Shown here piece by piece: positions 30,025-39,659 of a stretch of 64,000 nucleotides of DNA. The stretch is from an uncultured Psychrobacter sp. (lineage in GTDB: Bacteria; Pseudomonadota; Gammaproteobacteria; Pseudomonadales; Moraxellaceae): contig NZ_CANKZC010000007.1 in NCBI RefSeq assembly GCF_947488565.1, positions 19,901-83,900 on the forward strand, read 5' to 3'. The translations under genes were made by a program, and so were the position numbers. Under the pieces are notes generated by a model, which saw nothing but the letters and a program-made list of their open reading frames with translations, searched no databases and was not told the origin of the DNA. Position 1 is the first letter of the stretch. Every line of letters starts with the position of its first letter.

Positions 30025-30617
30025 TCTTTTTGTAAAAGTGGGTAAGGATTGACAGCACTGCCGCTGATATAAATACCATAATGTACGTGCGGCGGTGTAC
30101 CTTTGGCATTACCACTATCACCAATATAGCCTATGATATCACCAGCATCTACCCAGTCGTTGGGAGTTATATCAGCATAATCTTCTAGGTGTGCATAATA
30201 ATGTCCTGCACCGCCAGGACCTACGACCACTACCACACGTCCGCCTAATGTATTTTCGCCAACCTTACTGACAATGCCTTGCGTCGTTGACTGTACTGGT
30301 GTGCCGCGCGGTGCAAAGATATCGATGCCTTCATGCGTACGACCTTGGCTACGCGCAGCGCCCCACGTATCAGTTAGATGCTGTTCTGGTAGCGGACTGG
30401 GTAGGCTGTTTTCTGTCGGCAACTCTTGTTGTAATAAGCTGAGCTGTTGCCATTTCGCTACTACAAACGACTGGGTTTGTTGGCTGATGCTCGGTAGTAG
30501 TTTGTCGAATACAAATAATAGCGCCAATAGCACAGCAGCCTTAATCAATACGCTTAATGTACGGCGCAAAAACGTTGGCTTGGGTGGTTGTTGATTTAGA
30601 TTCGCTGGCATCGACAT
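30021..30617 (-). CDS. M23-family peptidase, membrane-anchored
   Basis: 198 residues. One N-terminal helix (about 22-40) anchors the protein, with the rest in the periplasm. The LytM-type zinc site is HEGIDI (His and Asp ligands) plus HVHYG with the catalytic and zinc histidines, and [11 protein letters not shown] is typical. The [18 protein letters not shown] strand is also conserved. Probable peptidoglycan hydrolase or a regulator of one. Its TAA overlaps the phoR TAG in a shared TTAG. Confidence 0.85.
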   Translation of the reverse strand: MSMPANLNQQPPKPTFLRRTLSVLIKAAVLLALLFVFDKLLPSISQQTQSFVVAKWQQLSLLQQELPTENSLPSPLPEQHLTDTWGAARSQGRTHEGIDIFAPRGTPVQSTTQGIVSKVGENTLGGRVVVVVGPGGAGHYYAHLEDYADITPNDWVDAGDIIGYIGDSGNAKGTPPHVHYGIYISGSAVNPYPLLQKD

Positions 30618-30871
30618 CTCTTGGGTTTTATATTAAGTTTTTGCATTAATTTCAATTGATATTATAAGAGTCTCGCTCTATAACGTTTGTATCGCATTGT
30701 TATATGACGCTTTTATCCCCATAAAGACTGAGGCTGCATATGACAATACTATAGTTAGTATAGAATAAAATCGATACTTTTATAAGAATTTACTACTGGC
30801 ATAGATTTTATAGTGAATCGGCCAGATTCTTGACAGACTCTTTTGGGACTAATACTGATGACTGGCTCTTT

Positions 30872-31558
30872 ATGACTGATACTGCGCTTATTATTGATAC
30901 TGAAACCGACCAAGGTCGAGATCCACGACCTATCCAAGTTGCGACTATTAATGTGGCAAGTGGGTTTGAGTGGATGAAATACTTTAACAGTGGCCGTCCT
31001 ATATCGCCAATTGTGATCAAAGTTCATGGCATTACCGATGATGATGTCGCTGGACTTGAGCGTTTTGAATTGGATGAATTTGACTTGCCGCAGTATCTGA
31101 TTGGCCATAATGTACGCTTTGATTGGCGAGTGATCGGTAGGCCGTCTGCTAAGCTGATTTGCACCGTGCGACTGGCGCGCGTCGCTTTTCCAGAATGGCG
31201 ATATTATGGGCAGTCCAAATGTATTGAGCAGTTATTGGGACAAGAGGAAGCCAGCAAAATGACCATTGCAGCGCATGATGCACTAGGTGATGCACGCATG
31301 TGTTATTTGCTTTACCAAGCTTGCTGTGAGCGCCTACAAATCAAGCCCACAGATTTTGAGACAGCGCATCAGATTTCAAACACCGCCAACCCAGTTGCGA
31401 AGATGCCATTTGGGAAATATAAAGGCAAGCTTATTAAAGAAGTACCTATTGGCTACGTTAAGTGGATGCTTGGCAATATTCATAACATGACACCGTCATT
31501 ACATTCTGCTCTGACCAAGCGCCTCAAGGCAGAAGAGGCCAATAGCATTAAGGAATGA
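30872..31558 (+). CDS. DnaQ-fold 3'-5' exonuclease with a C-terminal DUF3820 segment (ExoX-like)
   Basis: 228 residues from the ATG at 30872; the frame extends to a TTG at 30830 but the protein starts naturally at MTDTALIIDTETDQG. DEDDh motifs are IIDTETD, YLIGHNVRFDW and AAHDALGDARM. The last third has MPFGKYKGKLIKEVPIGYVKWML, the DUF3820 pattern that accompanies many ExoX-like nucleases. It probably trims single-stranded DNA or RNA ends in the cytosol; the substrate is not known. No clear ribosome site. Confidence 0.82.
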   Translation: MTDTALIIDTETDQGRDPRPIQVATINVASGFEWMKYFNSGRPISPIVIKVHGITDDDVAGLERFELDEFDLPQYLIGHNVRFDWRVIGRPSAKLICTVRLARVAFPEWRYYGQSKCIEQLLGQEEASKMTIAAHDALGDARMCYLLYQACCERLQIKPTDFETAHQISNTANPVAKMPFGKYKGKLIKEVPIGYVKWMLGNIHNMTPSLHSALTKRLKAEEANSIKE

Positions 31559-31589
31559 ATGCGCGGTTTGAATATAAGATACATTGTAT

Positions 31590-32567
31590 TTATTGTGATT
31601 GCTCGTTTAGCCAGTCCACTGCCATTTGCCACAGCTCTGGGGCTTTAGCGTTGGTTTTACTACTAAAATAGCGCATGTGTCCAATGCTGTTTAAGCCAAA
31701 GTCTTTTGGATCAAGGATGCGTTTTTCGATTGGCATTTTGGTAAATACGCGAATCATGTCATCCATGTTTTTACTATTGGCAATGTCATCATCGCTAAAG
31801 CCGAGCCACAATGCTGGCATGCTCAGCTCATCATAGAAATGCGTGTGAACACTTTTGCCAAAGGCGGTCTTGATATAGCCTGCGCCATTGCACCACGCGC
31901 GCCATTGACGAGCTACGCTGCGCGGTAGCGGCTCACCCATACCGATTTTATCGGCTGGGGTGTAGCCTAAGGTTAAGTTAGTGAGTGGAATAAAGGCATC
32001 CATAAAACCCATTGCCTTAAGCTTGTAAGGCATGTCCATATTTTTAATGCATCCTGAGGAACAAGCGACATTAAAAACTGAAGCAATAGAGGCATAGTTG
32101 GGCATAAGGCCAATCAGCTGACCGCCTGCGCTATGGCCAATCAGATGATAAGTGGCATTACCGAACTCATCCTGTAAGGCATCGAGAGCGGCTGGCATAT
32201 CATGTCGCCCCCAACTGATAAGGGAGGCATCGCATTTGGTCAAATCGGTCGTCAGCGACTCGCCAATACCTTCATTATCAAAGGTTAGTACTCCAAAGCC
32301 TTGCTCTGCTAAAAAAGTCGCAAAATTGTGATAGAACTGACGTTTGATACCAGTCGCTGGCGCGATCATCACAGCTGTTTTTACAGAAGTTTTGGGGCGG
32401 TAAATGGTCGCTGACAACGCTCGATTGCGATCAGATATGATGGTCAACGCATAAGTATCGATACTCGTAACCTTCGTCTCTAATGGATCGTTGTTTGTAG
32501 TATCAAGAGGCGTAGCAGACATGCGCTCTCGTTTATTTGTAGAAAATGGTGTTTGGTTGTGATGCAT
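31590..32567 (-). CDS. Alpha/beta hydrolase
   Basis: About 325 residues. The ATG at 32567 is favoured over 32573 because AAGGT then sits at a useful distance; a further start at 32522 is possible. The nucleophile elbow is GHSAGG (in HLIGHSAGGQLIG). AIMIAPATG-like oxyanion region, LWLGFSDDDIAN and a late SIGHMRYF histidine complete a plausible triad. It resembles COG4757-type hydrolases. Substrate unknown. Converges on the exonuclease gene with only 31 bp between. Confidence 0.78.
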   Translation of the reverse strand: MHHNQTPFSTNKRERMSATPLDTTNNDPLETKVTSIDTYALTIISDRNRALSATIYRPKTSVKTAVMIAPATGIKRQFYHNFATFLAEQGFGVLTFDNEGIGESLTTDLTKCDASLISWGRHDMPAALDALQDEFGNATYHLIGHSAGGQLIGLMPNYASIASVFNVACSSGCIKNMDMPYKLKAMGFMDAFIPLTNLTLGYTPADKIGMGEPLPRSVARQWRAWCNGAGYIKTAFGKSVHTHFYDELSMPALWLGFSDDDIANSKNMDDMIRVFTKMPIEKRILDPKDFGLNSIGHMRYFSSKTNAKAPELWQMAVDWLNEQSQ

Positions 32568-33000
32568 TGTCATACCTTATAATGTGTATCAATAAGCGAT
32601 GATTATTAATAAATGATATGCTGTAAAGGTTAGCATACTTGCTTGTAAGTACAGCGTATTATTACCAAGATTGGGCGTTATACGTCAGTGATAAAAAGTT
32701 GTTATTAGCCATTAATATGGCTTATGCTAAGAGGAATGCGAGCAAAACAAATGCTTGGTTGTACCTCTTTATCTAACATTATCTTTTATCACTTATATAT
32801 TCCAAAGTCCGAAAATAGACGTGAAACCAATTTATGTTTATTATGCGTAATTAACAGAGCACCGACAATACTCTATCTACAATGAAAAAAACACACTTGG
32901 TATCAGCTGCGAGCAATGTATTTGTTCAAAGCACACAATTATTAAAACAGTTTAAGATAGTCATACACACAAATAATCTATACAAAATTAGGGGCGCTTT
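32568..33000. other. Divergent promoter region before the LOG gene
   Basis: About 430 bp, AT-rich, with no gene and no motif that I can assign. Confidence 0.4.
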
Positions 33001-33693
33001 ATGCAAATGAAAATTAACAATGACACTTATGAGGTATTGACCAGCCAAGATATTGCACATATTGAAAAGGCAGTAGATAAATCAGCGTTGACTATGCCAT
33101 TGGTCGCAGTCTATTGCGGTTCGCGTTTGGGCAATAGTGATGTTTATGAGCAAGCAGCACGTGAGTTGGGACAAGCCTTGGCAAAAAATGGTATGGGCTT
33201 GGTATATGGTGGTGCCAGTATTGGTCTTATGGGCTCAGTGGCTGACGAAGTTATCAAAGGCGGGGCACAAGCTGTCGGTGTGATTCCAACGTTCATGCTC
33301 AAACATGAAATTGCGCATGACCAGCTAACACGGCTGCATCTGACTGATACGATGCACACACGTAAAACGGTCATGGCAGAGTACGCAGACGCTTTTATTA
33401 CGTTGCCAGGCGGGCTTGGGACATTAGAAGAGATAATGGAGATCGCCACATGGCGTCAGCTGTACCAGCACGAAAAACCGATGATTATTCTCAATATTAA
33501 TGGCTTTTATGATCGTATGATTGAGCATTTAAAATATACCACTGAGCAAGGCTTTATGAAGCAGCAAGATCTCGATCGTTTGGTGGTGTGCAATACTATC
33601 AACGAAGCAATCGACTTACTACAGACACTAGTAACGATAGAAGATGCGGTTGATACAGAAAAGATGGCTGGAAATGAAAGCCAAGTATCATAA
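33001..33693 (+). CDS. LOG-family protein (nucleoside 5'-monophosphate phosphoribohydrolase)
   Basis: 230 residues. VAVYCGSRLGNSDVY, GLVYGGASIGLMGSVAD and the PGGLGTLEEIMEIATWRQL motif define the Rossmann-fold LOG/TIGR00730 family. Members split nucleoside monophosphates, including cytokinin precursors, into base and ribose phosphate; the bacterial substrate is often unproven. AGGGG precedes the start. A second in-frame ATG is at 33007. Confidence 0.9.
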   Translation: MQMKINNDTYEVLTSQDIAHIEKAVDKSALTMPLVAVYCGSRLGNSDVYEQAARELGQALAKNGMGLVYGGASIGLMGSVADEVIKGGAQAVGVIPTFMLKHEIAHDQLTRLHLTDTMHTRKTVMAEYADAFITLPGGLGTLEEIMEIATWRQLYQHEKPMIILNINGFYDRMIEHLKYTTEQGFMKQQDLDRLVVCNTINEAIDLLQTLVTIEDAVDTEKMAGNESQVS

Positions 33694-33755
33694 GGTCAAT
33701 CAATTGATAAGTAAGATAGCCTGTATTCATTATTAGTAGCTATAGAGCAGGATAG

Positions 33756-33799
33756 AAAAAGGAGCAGACAGCCAGTATTTGGCCATCTGCTCCTTTTTT
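33756..33799. terminator. Bidirectional terminator between LOG and FAD oxidoreductase genes
   Basis: AAAAAGGAGCAGA pairs with TCTGCTCCTTTTTT around a 17-nt loop. Confidence 0.9.
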
Positions 33800-33833
33800 G
33801 TATTTTCTTACCTGTGTGAGTTGGTGTGATATA

Positions 33834-35441
33834 TTATGTTTTGTTAGACGCCAAATTTGCTAAAGTGGCTTCACGAATACTGCGATTGACACCAGCCATA
33901 GCTTGAGGAAACCCACGTTCCTCAGCCAGTACGCGTGCCACATTATCAACAGCTGTACTGTCGTTGTGTACAAGATAATTCCATTCGTGCGCATAACGAC
34001 GACGATCCTCAGCAGTATCGTTTGCGATCAGTCCAAGCTGTGTTAATTCATGAACGATCTGATCAGCGGCAATCAAGGTTGATGAGGCTTTGACGTTTTC
34101 AGCGCGCGCGTAGCGTATATTAGAATATAAGCTTACATCAGCCACTCGTAAGGTGTCATCCTTGCCTGGGATTTGTTGTCCTCCATATAACGCATTACCA
34201 ATGGTACGCGCACTATTAAACGTCGGTACAAACTCAGCCACATATTCAATCGCTTGCTGGCTACGCGCTTGCAATGGGGCTTTGTCCCAGCCATCTTCGA
34301 TATAGTGTACATATTGCTTTGGTAATTTAGGCTGGGCGCTACCTTTATTAGAAGCAACTAAACCATCATTAAACAAAGTAATCGCTTTACTCATACCATG
34401 AATTTGAAAATAACCATCTGGGTAAGGCGTGAGCTGTGCCATACCTTCTGGTGTGCCTCGATTACCATAGACAATAATCTCTGGTATTTGCCCGCCTGCA
34501 TCATCCCAACGCGTAATATAAGAGGATTTAAATTCGACCATACGCGTGACTTTAACCCCGACCATATCGTCGATTACCCCAGTACGAAAACCACAGGCAT
34601 TCACTAGGTAGTCGACTTCAACCGCTTCCGTTTGTGATGCATTGGCCTGCTGGTAGTCAATACGCCACTTGGTAACATGATGATCCGCATTTGTACAATT
34701 CTCACAATCGACTGGCATCACTTGCTTAACTTGTGTGTCAGTGAAGACATGAGCATGATTGTATTCTTCCAATGCGAGCTGCGCAGACGCTGCTAAACGA
34801 AAAATGTTCCAGCCATATTCTTGTACGACAATCAGTGGAAACTTAACTTTGTTTAAGTCCAAATATTTAGCAACTGGTATCATCCATTCATCAACTGTCT
34901 CTGGTACCGCAACTTGCTCTTGTTCAGATAGCTCGAGCATTTTTTCATGACTATATAGTTGATAGTAGTTGTCAGGCTCGCCCAATACTTTGTTATTAGC
35001 ATCTTGTGCGATAAGCTCACGATAAGCGTCTGTTAAGATATCAAGGCGCGGCAATAAGTCTTCAGGTAGTCCTTCATCACGTGTCGGCACTGCAAATACA
35101 GTCGGACGTACATCAATGGTGTAAGGATAAAGGCGTAAAATATCGATACATTGTTTAAGGAGTGCGACGCAATCTTCATCAGGTATTTCGCGGTACAAGT
35201 TACCACCTGCATGTAAATGACACATTGGCGGACCATCAATCAGAGATTTTTTCTTTTCAAACAAGTAAGTTTCAAGTCCTAAAGCCGCGAGACGAATGGC
35301 AATCGTTGCACCTGCTGTGCCACCGCCTAAGATACCCACACGTTTGGCGGGGATGTTGTGCTTTGCTGTCTGAGACAAAGCATCGTCTAAGGCTAATTTT
35401 GATTGATCTTTAATAAAAGTTTGAGTCATTGTCGTTGTCAT
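33834..35441 (-). CDS. FAD-dependent oxidoreductase
   Basis: 535 residues. The dinucleotide-binding motif VGILGGGTAGATIAIRLAALGLETYLFE lies at about residues 36-63. VDYLVNACGFRTG is the second FAD-contact strand, followed by MVEFKSSYITRW. It belongs to the DAO-like superfamily; I recognise no substrate motif. A second ATG at 35429 is a possible start. The gene stands alone, with a terminator downstream and a long AT-rich region upstream. Confidence 0.72.
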   Translation of the reverse strand: MTTTMTQTFIKDQSKLALDDALSQTAKHNIPAKRVGILGGGTAGATIAIRLAALGLETYLFEKKKSLIDGPPMCHLHAGGNLYREIPDEDCVALLKQCIDILRLYPYTIDVRPTVFAVPTRDEGLPEDLLPRLDILTDAYRELIAQDANNKVLGEPDNYYQLYSHEKMLELSEQEQVAVPETVDEWMIPVAKYLDLNKVKFPLIVVQEYGWNIFRLAASAQLALEEYNHAHVFTDTQVKQVMPVDCENCTNADHHVTKWRIDYQQANASQTEAVEVDYLVNACGFRTGVIDDMVGVKVTRMVEFKSSYITRWDDAGGQIPEIIVYGNRGTPEGMAQLTPYPDGYFQIHGMSKAITLFNDGLVASNKGSAQPKLPKQYVHYIEDGWDKAPLQARSQQAIEYVAEFVPTFNSARTIGNALYGGQQIPGKDDTLRVADVSLYSNIRYARAENVKASSTLIAADQIVHELTQLGLIANDTAEDRRRYAHEWNYLVHNDSTAVDNVARVLAEERGFPQAMAGVNRSIREATLANLASNKT

Positions 35442-36013
35442 ATCCTTGATAGCCTCATCTTGAGACCGTATTCAGCGTATTCGTTAAAATTTCGTTAGAA
35501 GTATCTGGTTGAATGTATGGTATGTACTGATATGCGTATGCCAACTACTAAGTTCAACACATATATGAAGTCGTGATAGTCATGTTTTTAATTGTTTAGC
35601 CATACTTATATTCTATGGTGTTATTTTACGAAAATCTGCAATCAACATGACGGTAAATACGTAATTTGATGCATTAATTTTGTCAACAAACAGTGATGGA
35701 ATGTACGCTTTAAACAGGACGTTTTAAATGTGCAGGCAATATCAAAACTTTATCAAAAAATATTTATAGGGTATTTGAATAATAAAAAATGGTCGTTTTT
35801 AGTTGATTTGTAAGCTTAAGACGCTTTTGTAAAATTATATTCTAATGGAAACGACAGGTTTGTAGCGTATGCTATATTAAAACGCTTGCAGTCAGATTTG
35901 GGCGTCTATTGTTTGGTTAAAGACATCGCTAAACAAACGCCAAGATAAAAGACCACAAGTAAAAAGAGACATATAAATTTGAACCCCATATTATTTTTAA
36001 TTACAAGGAAGTT
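35442..36013. other. Divergent promoter region, AT-rich
   Basis: About 570 bp with no credible gene. It contains the promoters of the FAD oxidoreductase and the lipoprotein, but none could be assigned with confidence. Confidence 0.4.
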
Positions 36014-36451
36014 ATGATGAAAAATATTCTTATGTTGTCTGCGTTGACAGGTGTTTTGACGCTCACAGGGTGCTCTACGTTAAACAACGTATTTGGCAAT
36101 GACACATCAGGTATGCATGATGTACAAGCGACGAGCAATAACACCGTACCAGTGGCGAGTAAAAACGGTATGCTGGTTGATGCAACCAATCATATGACTT
36201 TATATACTTTTGATAAAGATTCGATGAATAAATCAGAATGTGGTAGTGCTTGCTTGGTAGCTTGGCCTGCATTTATGGCACCTAGTAATGCCAAGGCTTC
36301 TGGTCAGTTTGCTGCTTTTCAACGTGAAGACGGCAAGTATCAATGGGCCATGAATGGTAAGCCGTTATATTTTTATGCCAATGATACCAAAGTGGGTGAC
36401 AAAGACGGCGACAATAAGCTTGGCGTTTGGCATATTATTCCAACCAAATAA
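36014..36451 (+). CDS. Small lipoprotein with a secreted-repeat (PF03640/COG4315) domain
   Basis: 145 residues; start could be the ATG at 36014 or 36017, both close to AAGGA. The lipobox TLTGC places the lipidated cysteine at about residue 22. The domain reads GMLVDATNHMTLYTFDKD, then CGSACLVAWPAF, KYQWAMNGKPLYFYANDTKVGD and GVWHIIP. That pattern is typical of the secreted repeat family of unknown function. Probably outer-membrane anchored. A terminator follows. Confidence 0.85.
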   Translation: MMKNILMLSALTGVLTLTGCSTLNNVFGNDTSGMHDVQATSNNTVPVASKNGMLVDATNHMTLYTFDKDSMNKSECGSACLVAWPAFMAPSNAKASGQFAAFQREDGKYQWAMNGKPLYFYANDTKVGDKDGDNKLGVWHIIPTK

Positions 36452-36471
36452 AGTGTAATGCAAATAATAAG

Positions 36472-36501
36472 AAGACAGTCACCATAGTGGCTGTCTTTTT
36501 T
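36472..36501 (+). terminator. Terminator of the lipoprotein gene
   Basis: AAGACAGTCAC pairs with GTGGCTGTCTT (one G-T pair), then a T-run. Confidence 0.88.
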
Positions 36502-36557
36502 ATAAAACGCTTATCACGTACAGCGCTGGGCCAAAGTAGATAATAAGCTGTGACATC

Positions 36558-36787
36558 ATGGACTATGCGCTCATTGTTGCTAGCAGTATAAGTACTGAGG
36601 ATTTACATGCTGCTTGCATCAAATACCAAAAACCGTTAAAATCGCGGTTTAATTTTCCCGCTGGGGAAGGCTAAGAGAGCAAAGATATGGTGCTGAGTAC
36701 TGGAATAAGCCAGTGACGCAGTTGCCAGATTTGTACATGTCCTTAGTGCCTCAGTTACGTATGCAACATCTGACCATTGGTCGATGA
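36558..36787 (+). pseudogene. Possible degenerate coding remnant upstream of L31
   Basis: Two short frames abut here. One runs from ATG 36558 to TAA 36672-36674 (38 residues, MDYALIVASSIS...). The other, in a different frame, is open from just after a stop near 36650 to TGA 36785-36787. Its 44 or so residues are protein-like (RWGRLREQRYGAEYWNKP, then QLPDLYMSLVPQLRMQHL). A frameshift would join them. I do not recognise the family, and it may be chance. Confidence 0.22.
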
Positions 36788-36820
36788 TGTTAAGCATGCA
36801 TCGGACATAGAGAGCTTATT

Positions 36821-37099
36821 ATGCGTAAAGATATCCATCCTGATTACCAAGAAGTTTTGTTCCATGATACTAATGCTGACGTGTTCTTTTTGACGCGCTC
36901 AACAGCCAAGACTAAAGCGACTCGTGAATATGAAGGTAAAGAATACCCATATTATCCACTTGATATCTCAAGTGCATCGCATCCTTTTTATACTGGTGAG
37001 CAGCGTAAAACTTCTACTGAAGGCCGTGTTGCAAGCTTCAACAAACGCTTTGGCGCGTTTGGTGGCCGTAGTAAGAAAGCCGCTGACTCTGCTGAGTAA
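36821..37099 (+). CDS. rpmE2: 50S ribosomal protein L31, type B
   Basis: 92 residues: [16 protein letters not shown], then [15 protein letters not shown] and [13 protein letters not shown]. It lacks the CxxC zinc knuckle of the ordinary L31, which marks the zinc-independent paralogue. In other bacteria this form replaces zinc L31 under zinc shortage, often under Zur control. I could not find a convincing Zur box upstream. A bidirectional terminator follows. Confidence 0.95.
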   Translation: MRKDIHPDYQEVLFHDTNADVFFLTRSTAKTKATREYEGKEYPYYPLDISSASHPFYTGEQRKTSTEGRVASFNKRFGAFGGRSKKAADSAE

Positions 37100-37136
37100 T
37101 TTGCGCTTATTGCGTCAAGTTATTTTGCCAAGTAAT

Positions 37137-37167
37137 AAAAAACCGCTGATAATTCAGCGGTTTTTTT
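37137..37167. terminator. Bidirectional terminator after L31
   Basis: AAAAAACCGCTGA pairs with TCAGCGGTTTTTTT around AATT; it also lies past the end of the SGNH hydrolase gene on the other strand. Confidence 0.92.
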
Positions 37168-37211
37168 ACGTTTTTTAAGCGTAGTTTAAGTGGCTTATTG
37201 GACAAAGGCTT

Positions 37212-38069
37212 TTATTTGCTATGCTCATCAAGCTGAGATTCAAGCAGGTGCGTAATCAGCTCTGCCAACTGCTGTGCCCAAAAGCCATACGTTAAGCTAC
37301 TGGGATGGAAGCCGTCGCTGGCAAACATAGTGGCGCTATCGATAGGGGTACCGTTGGCATGCTTTTCTGCCATTAGCGTAAAGTTTGCTGCCATATAATG
37401 TACATCATTATATTTGGCACAAACATCCTGCAATACTTGGTCAAGCTTCGTGGCTTTTGCCCCGATAAAGTTATTAAGCGGTGACGGTAAAGCAGGCATC
37501 TGCGCCATCGGTGGTAGGCTTGAAAAGATAAGCTCGCGTACGCCAAACTTACGCTGAGCAATGGCGATAATTTGCTCAAGTTGCTGTTGCCATTTTGCTG
37601 TAGAGACGTTGGAGGTCGTATCATTAACGCCGACACTCAAAACCATAATATCAACTGGCTGGCTGGGAGTAGGTAGGATATATAATCGGCGCAAAATATC
37701 GAAACTGGTATGTCCCGTTGTCGCTTGCAACTCCCAGTTTAGTGCATCGAAATGAGCGTTAACGACTGGTTGTTGCTGCAAGGCAGGTATCAACTTACCA
37801 GCAAGCGCTTCTTGCTGCGTCAGGCTGCCGACCCCAGCCGCTGCCGAGTCACCAACGATCATTAAGCTCAGCGTTCTTGTAATCTCACTTAATGTCATTT
37901 TAGCAGAGTCACGTAATTGAGAGTTACCTAGTTGAATACGACCCTGTCTTTCGCCCTCTGGTTCAGGAAGGCGCACGGTGTCGCGTTTGACTTTGTGACC
38001 TTGATATAAGTAAATAGGGGCGAGTAATACGTCTTTGGCAATGCCAGACATCTTAATAGGAGCTACCAT
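37212..38069 (-). CDS. SGNH/GDSL-type hydrolase
   Basis: 285 residues. Block I is MIVGDSAAAGVG with the catalytic serine, block III is VLSVGVNDTTSN, and the block V Asp-His pair is in ASDGFHPSSLTYGFWA. The N-terminal 45 residues are basic with no clear signal peptide. Members are esterases or lipases; the substrate is unknown. Its start overlaps the end of nadV by 7 bp, so the two are probably translationally coupled. Confidence 0.82.
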   Translation of the reverse strand: MVAPIKMSGIAKDVLLAPIYLYQGHKVKRDTVRLPEPEGERQGRIQLGNSQLRDSAKMTLSEITRTLSLMIVGDSAAAGVGSLTQQEALAGKLIPALQQQPVVNAHFDALNWELQATTGHTSFDILRRLYILPTPSQPVDIMVLSVGVNDTTSNVSTAKWQQQLEQIIAIAQRKFGVRELIFSSLPPMAQMPALPSPLNNFIGAKATKLDQVLQDVCAKYNDVHYMAANFTLMAEKHANGTPIDSATMFASDGFHPSSLTYGFWAQQLAELITHLLESQLDEHSK

Positions 38070-39460
38070 CCTGTGCGCTCCCGTATGCTAGTGAGATTAT
38101 CTTCTATGAGCAGTTTGCCATCGATATAGACATCACGTAACAAGTTAGCTGTATCAGTATTTAAATCATCTATTTTTATGGTTTTTATTTGTCCGTTATC
38201 GTCTTTTATTAGTGCTAAACGGCCTTTTTTTGAGCGTTTAGAATGGCTGGTGACGGGATCTTTATAGATGTCTTTCCATACCCCATTGATACAGATGGCG
38301 CTGGCCTTCATCGCCCAGTTCATCGTATCGCGATTGACTTGTTGCAACAGACCACCGCCCATACCAAAGGTAATATTCTCTGCGCTAAAGCCAGCCTTCA
38401 TCACGACATCGATGATTTTACCTAAACTTTGCGGGCTAATACCGTCACCTTGGATAATACGTACGTAATCAGGCAAGACTTTATAGCCTTTGCTGTTAAG
38501 CCTGGTACCAAACCTTACTGCTAGACGCTCCAATGCCTCGCGTACCACTTTGGCCGGCTCGCCACTGTCTGGTCGAATAACCAAGGTGCCACCCATATTT
38601 TTGATATCGTCTTTTAACGCATCGCCCCAGATATTATCAATGGCATTCCATAAGTCATAGCTATCAGAGACCACTGAAAAGGCGTTATTTTTGCCACCGA
38701 ACTGTTCAATCATATTGGCAAAAGCGGCGGTCTCTCCATCACGGCCCCAGGCGGTCATAGTGCTGTGTTCAGCAGCAGGAATGGAGAACGCTGGCATATC
38801 ATTGCCCATCTGATACCAACGACTGGCAGCAACCAAAGCGGCCATAGAGTCAGTACCAGCAAAATTAACCAAATGCGCCAAGCTACCGAGCGCCACCGAT
38901 TCATGACTAGACGCGCCACGTGAGCCAAAATCATGTAAACGAAAAATGAGGGATTCTGAATTATCAGCAGACTTCTCTAACGCATGGCGGATAACCTTTT
39001 TGCAGTAATGTGACACGCTAGCGACGGTTGAGGGATACCAAATGGCGCGTAGCAGGGCAGTTTCGATATAACTTGGTAACCAATAAAACTCAGGATCAGT
39101 ATTGGTGATTTGGCACACTACGTTGGACACAGGCACGATGCTACCTTCAGGCACAGCCTCGATACGTAGAGGTAAATAACCGCCATGCTTATCGACCAGA
39201 CGCTCCCATCCCGCACGATTGAACGTTAGACCGTGAGCATGAATCACCGTTTCGGCTTCATCGATATCTTGATGAGTAATAGGGGTGCTTAAGTATTCTT
39301 TAATAAAAGCTTGTAAGCCGAAAAACACCACCTTATAGTCGCCACCGCGAGCTTCGATATAGCTGGACAGATACTCACTACCAGTTGGGTATTGCACCCA
39401 ATGTGAGGTTTTGTAGCTGTCACTATTAAGAATTAGATTGTTCAAATTGCTGGTGTACAT
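38063..39460 (-). CDS. nadV: Nicotinamide phosphoribosyltransferase
   Basis: 465 residues from the ATG at 39460, 7 nt after GAGGAG; a GTG at 39463 is less likely. SDSYKTSHWVQYP at the N terminus, HDFGSRGASSHESVALGS, and LVIRPDSGEPAKVV match NAMPT/NadV. It joins nicotinamide and PRPP to give NMN. The next gene upstream makes NAD from NMN, so the pair forms a two-step nicotinamide salvage route. The SGNH hydrolase gene overlaps its end. Confidence 0.93.
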   Translation of the reverse strand: MYTSNLNNLILNSDSYKTSHWVQYPTGSEYLSSYIEARGGDYKVVFFGLQAFIKEYLSTPITHQDIDEAETVIHAHGLTFNRAGWERLVDKHGGYLPLRIEAVPEGSIVPVSNVVCQITNTDPEFYWLPSYIETALLRAIWYPSTVASVSHYCKKVIRHALEKSADNSESLIFRLHDFGSRGASSHESVALGSLAHLVNFAGTDSMAALVAASRWYQMGNDMPAFSIPAAEHSTMTAWGRDGETAAFANMIEQFGGKNNAFSVVSDSYDLWNAIDNIWGDALKDDIKNMGGTLVIRPDSGEPAKVVREALERLAVRFGTRLNSKGYKVLPDYVRIIQGDGISPQSLGKIIDVVMKAGFSAENITFGMGGGLLQQVNRDTMNWAMKASAICINGVWKDIYKDPVTSHSKRSKKGRLALIKDDNGQIKTIKIDDLNTDTANLLRDVYIDGKLLIEDNLTSIRERTGW

Positions 39461-39659
39461 CACAGAACTCCTCTGCTTTGATATGTCGCAGTTGCGCTAA
39501 TAAAAAAACAGCTGCGACGGTTAGCCCTTGCCGTCTATCGGCTTGGGCGCTAAAACCTATAGAATGGAAATTTGTAAAAGAATGCTCATAAAATCATATA
39601 GAATTTTGTCGGTTAGTAATCACTTAAATAATGAACTAAACGGTCGACTAAATGAGCTA

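Noticed and set aside
36452-36820. Zur box upstream of type B L31
   Set aside because: Expected from other bacteria, but no palindrome of the right form was visible.
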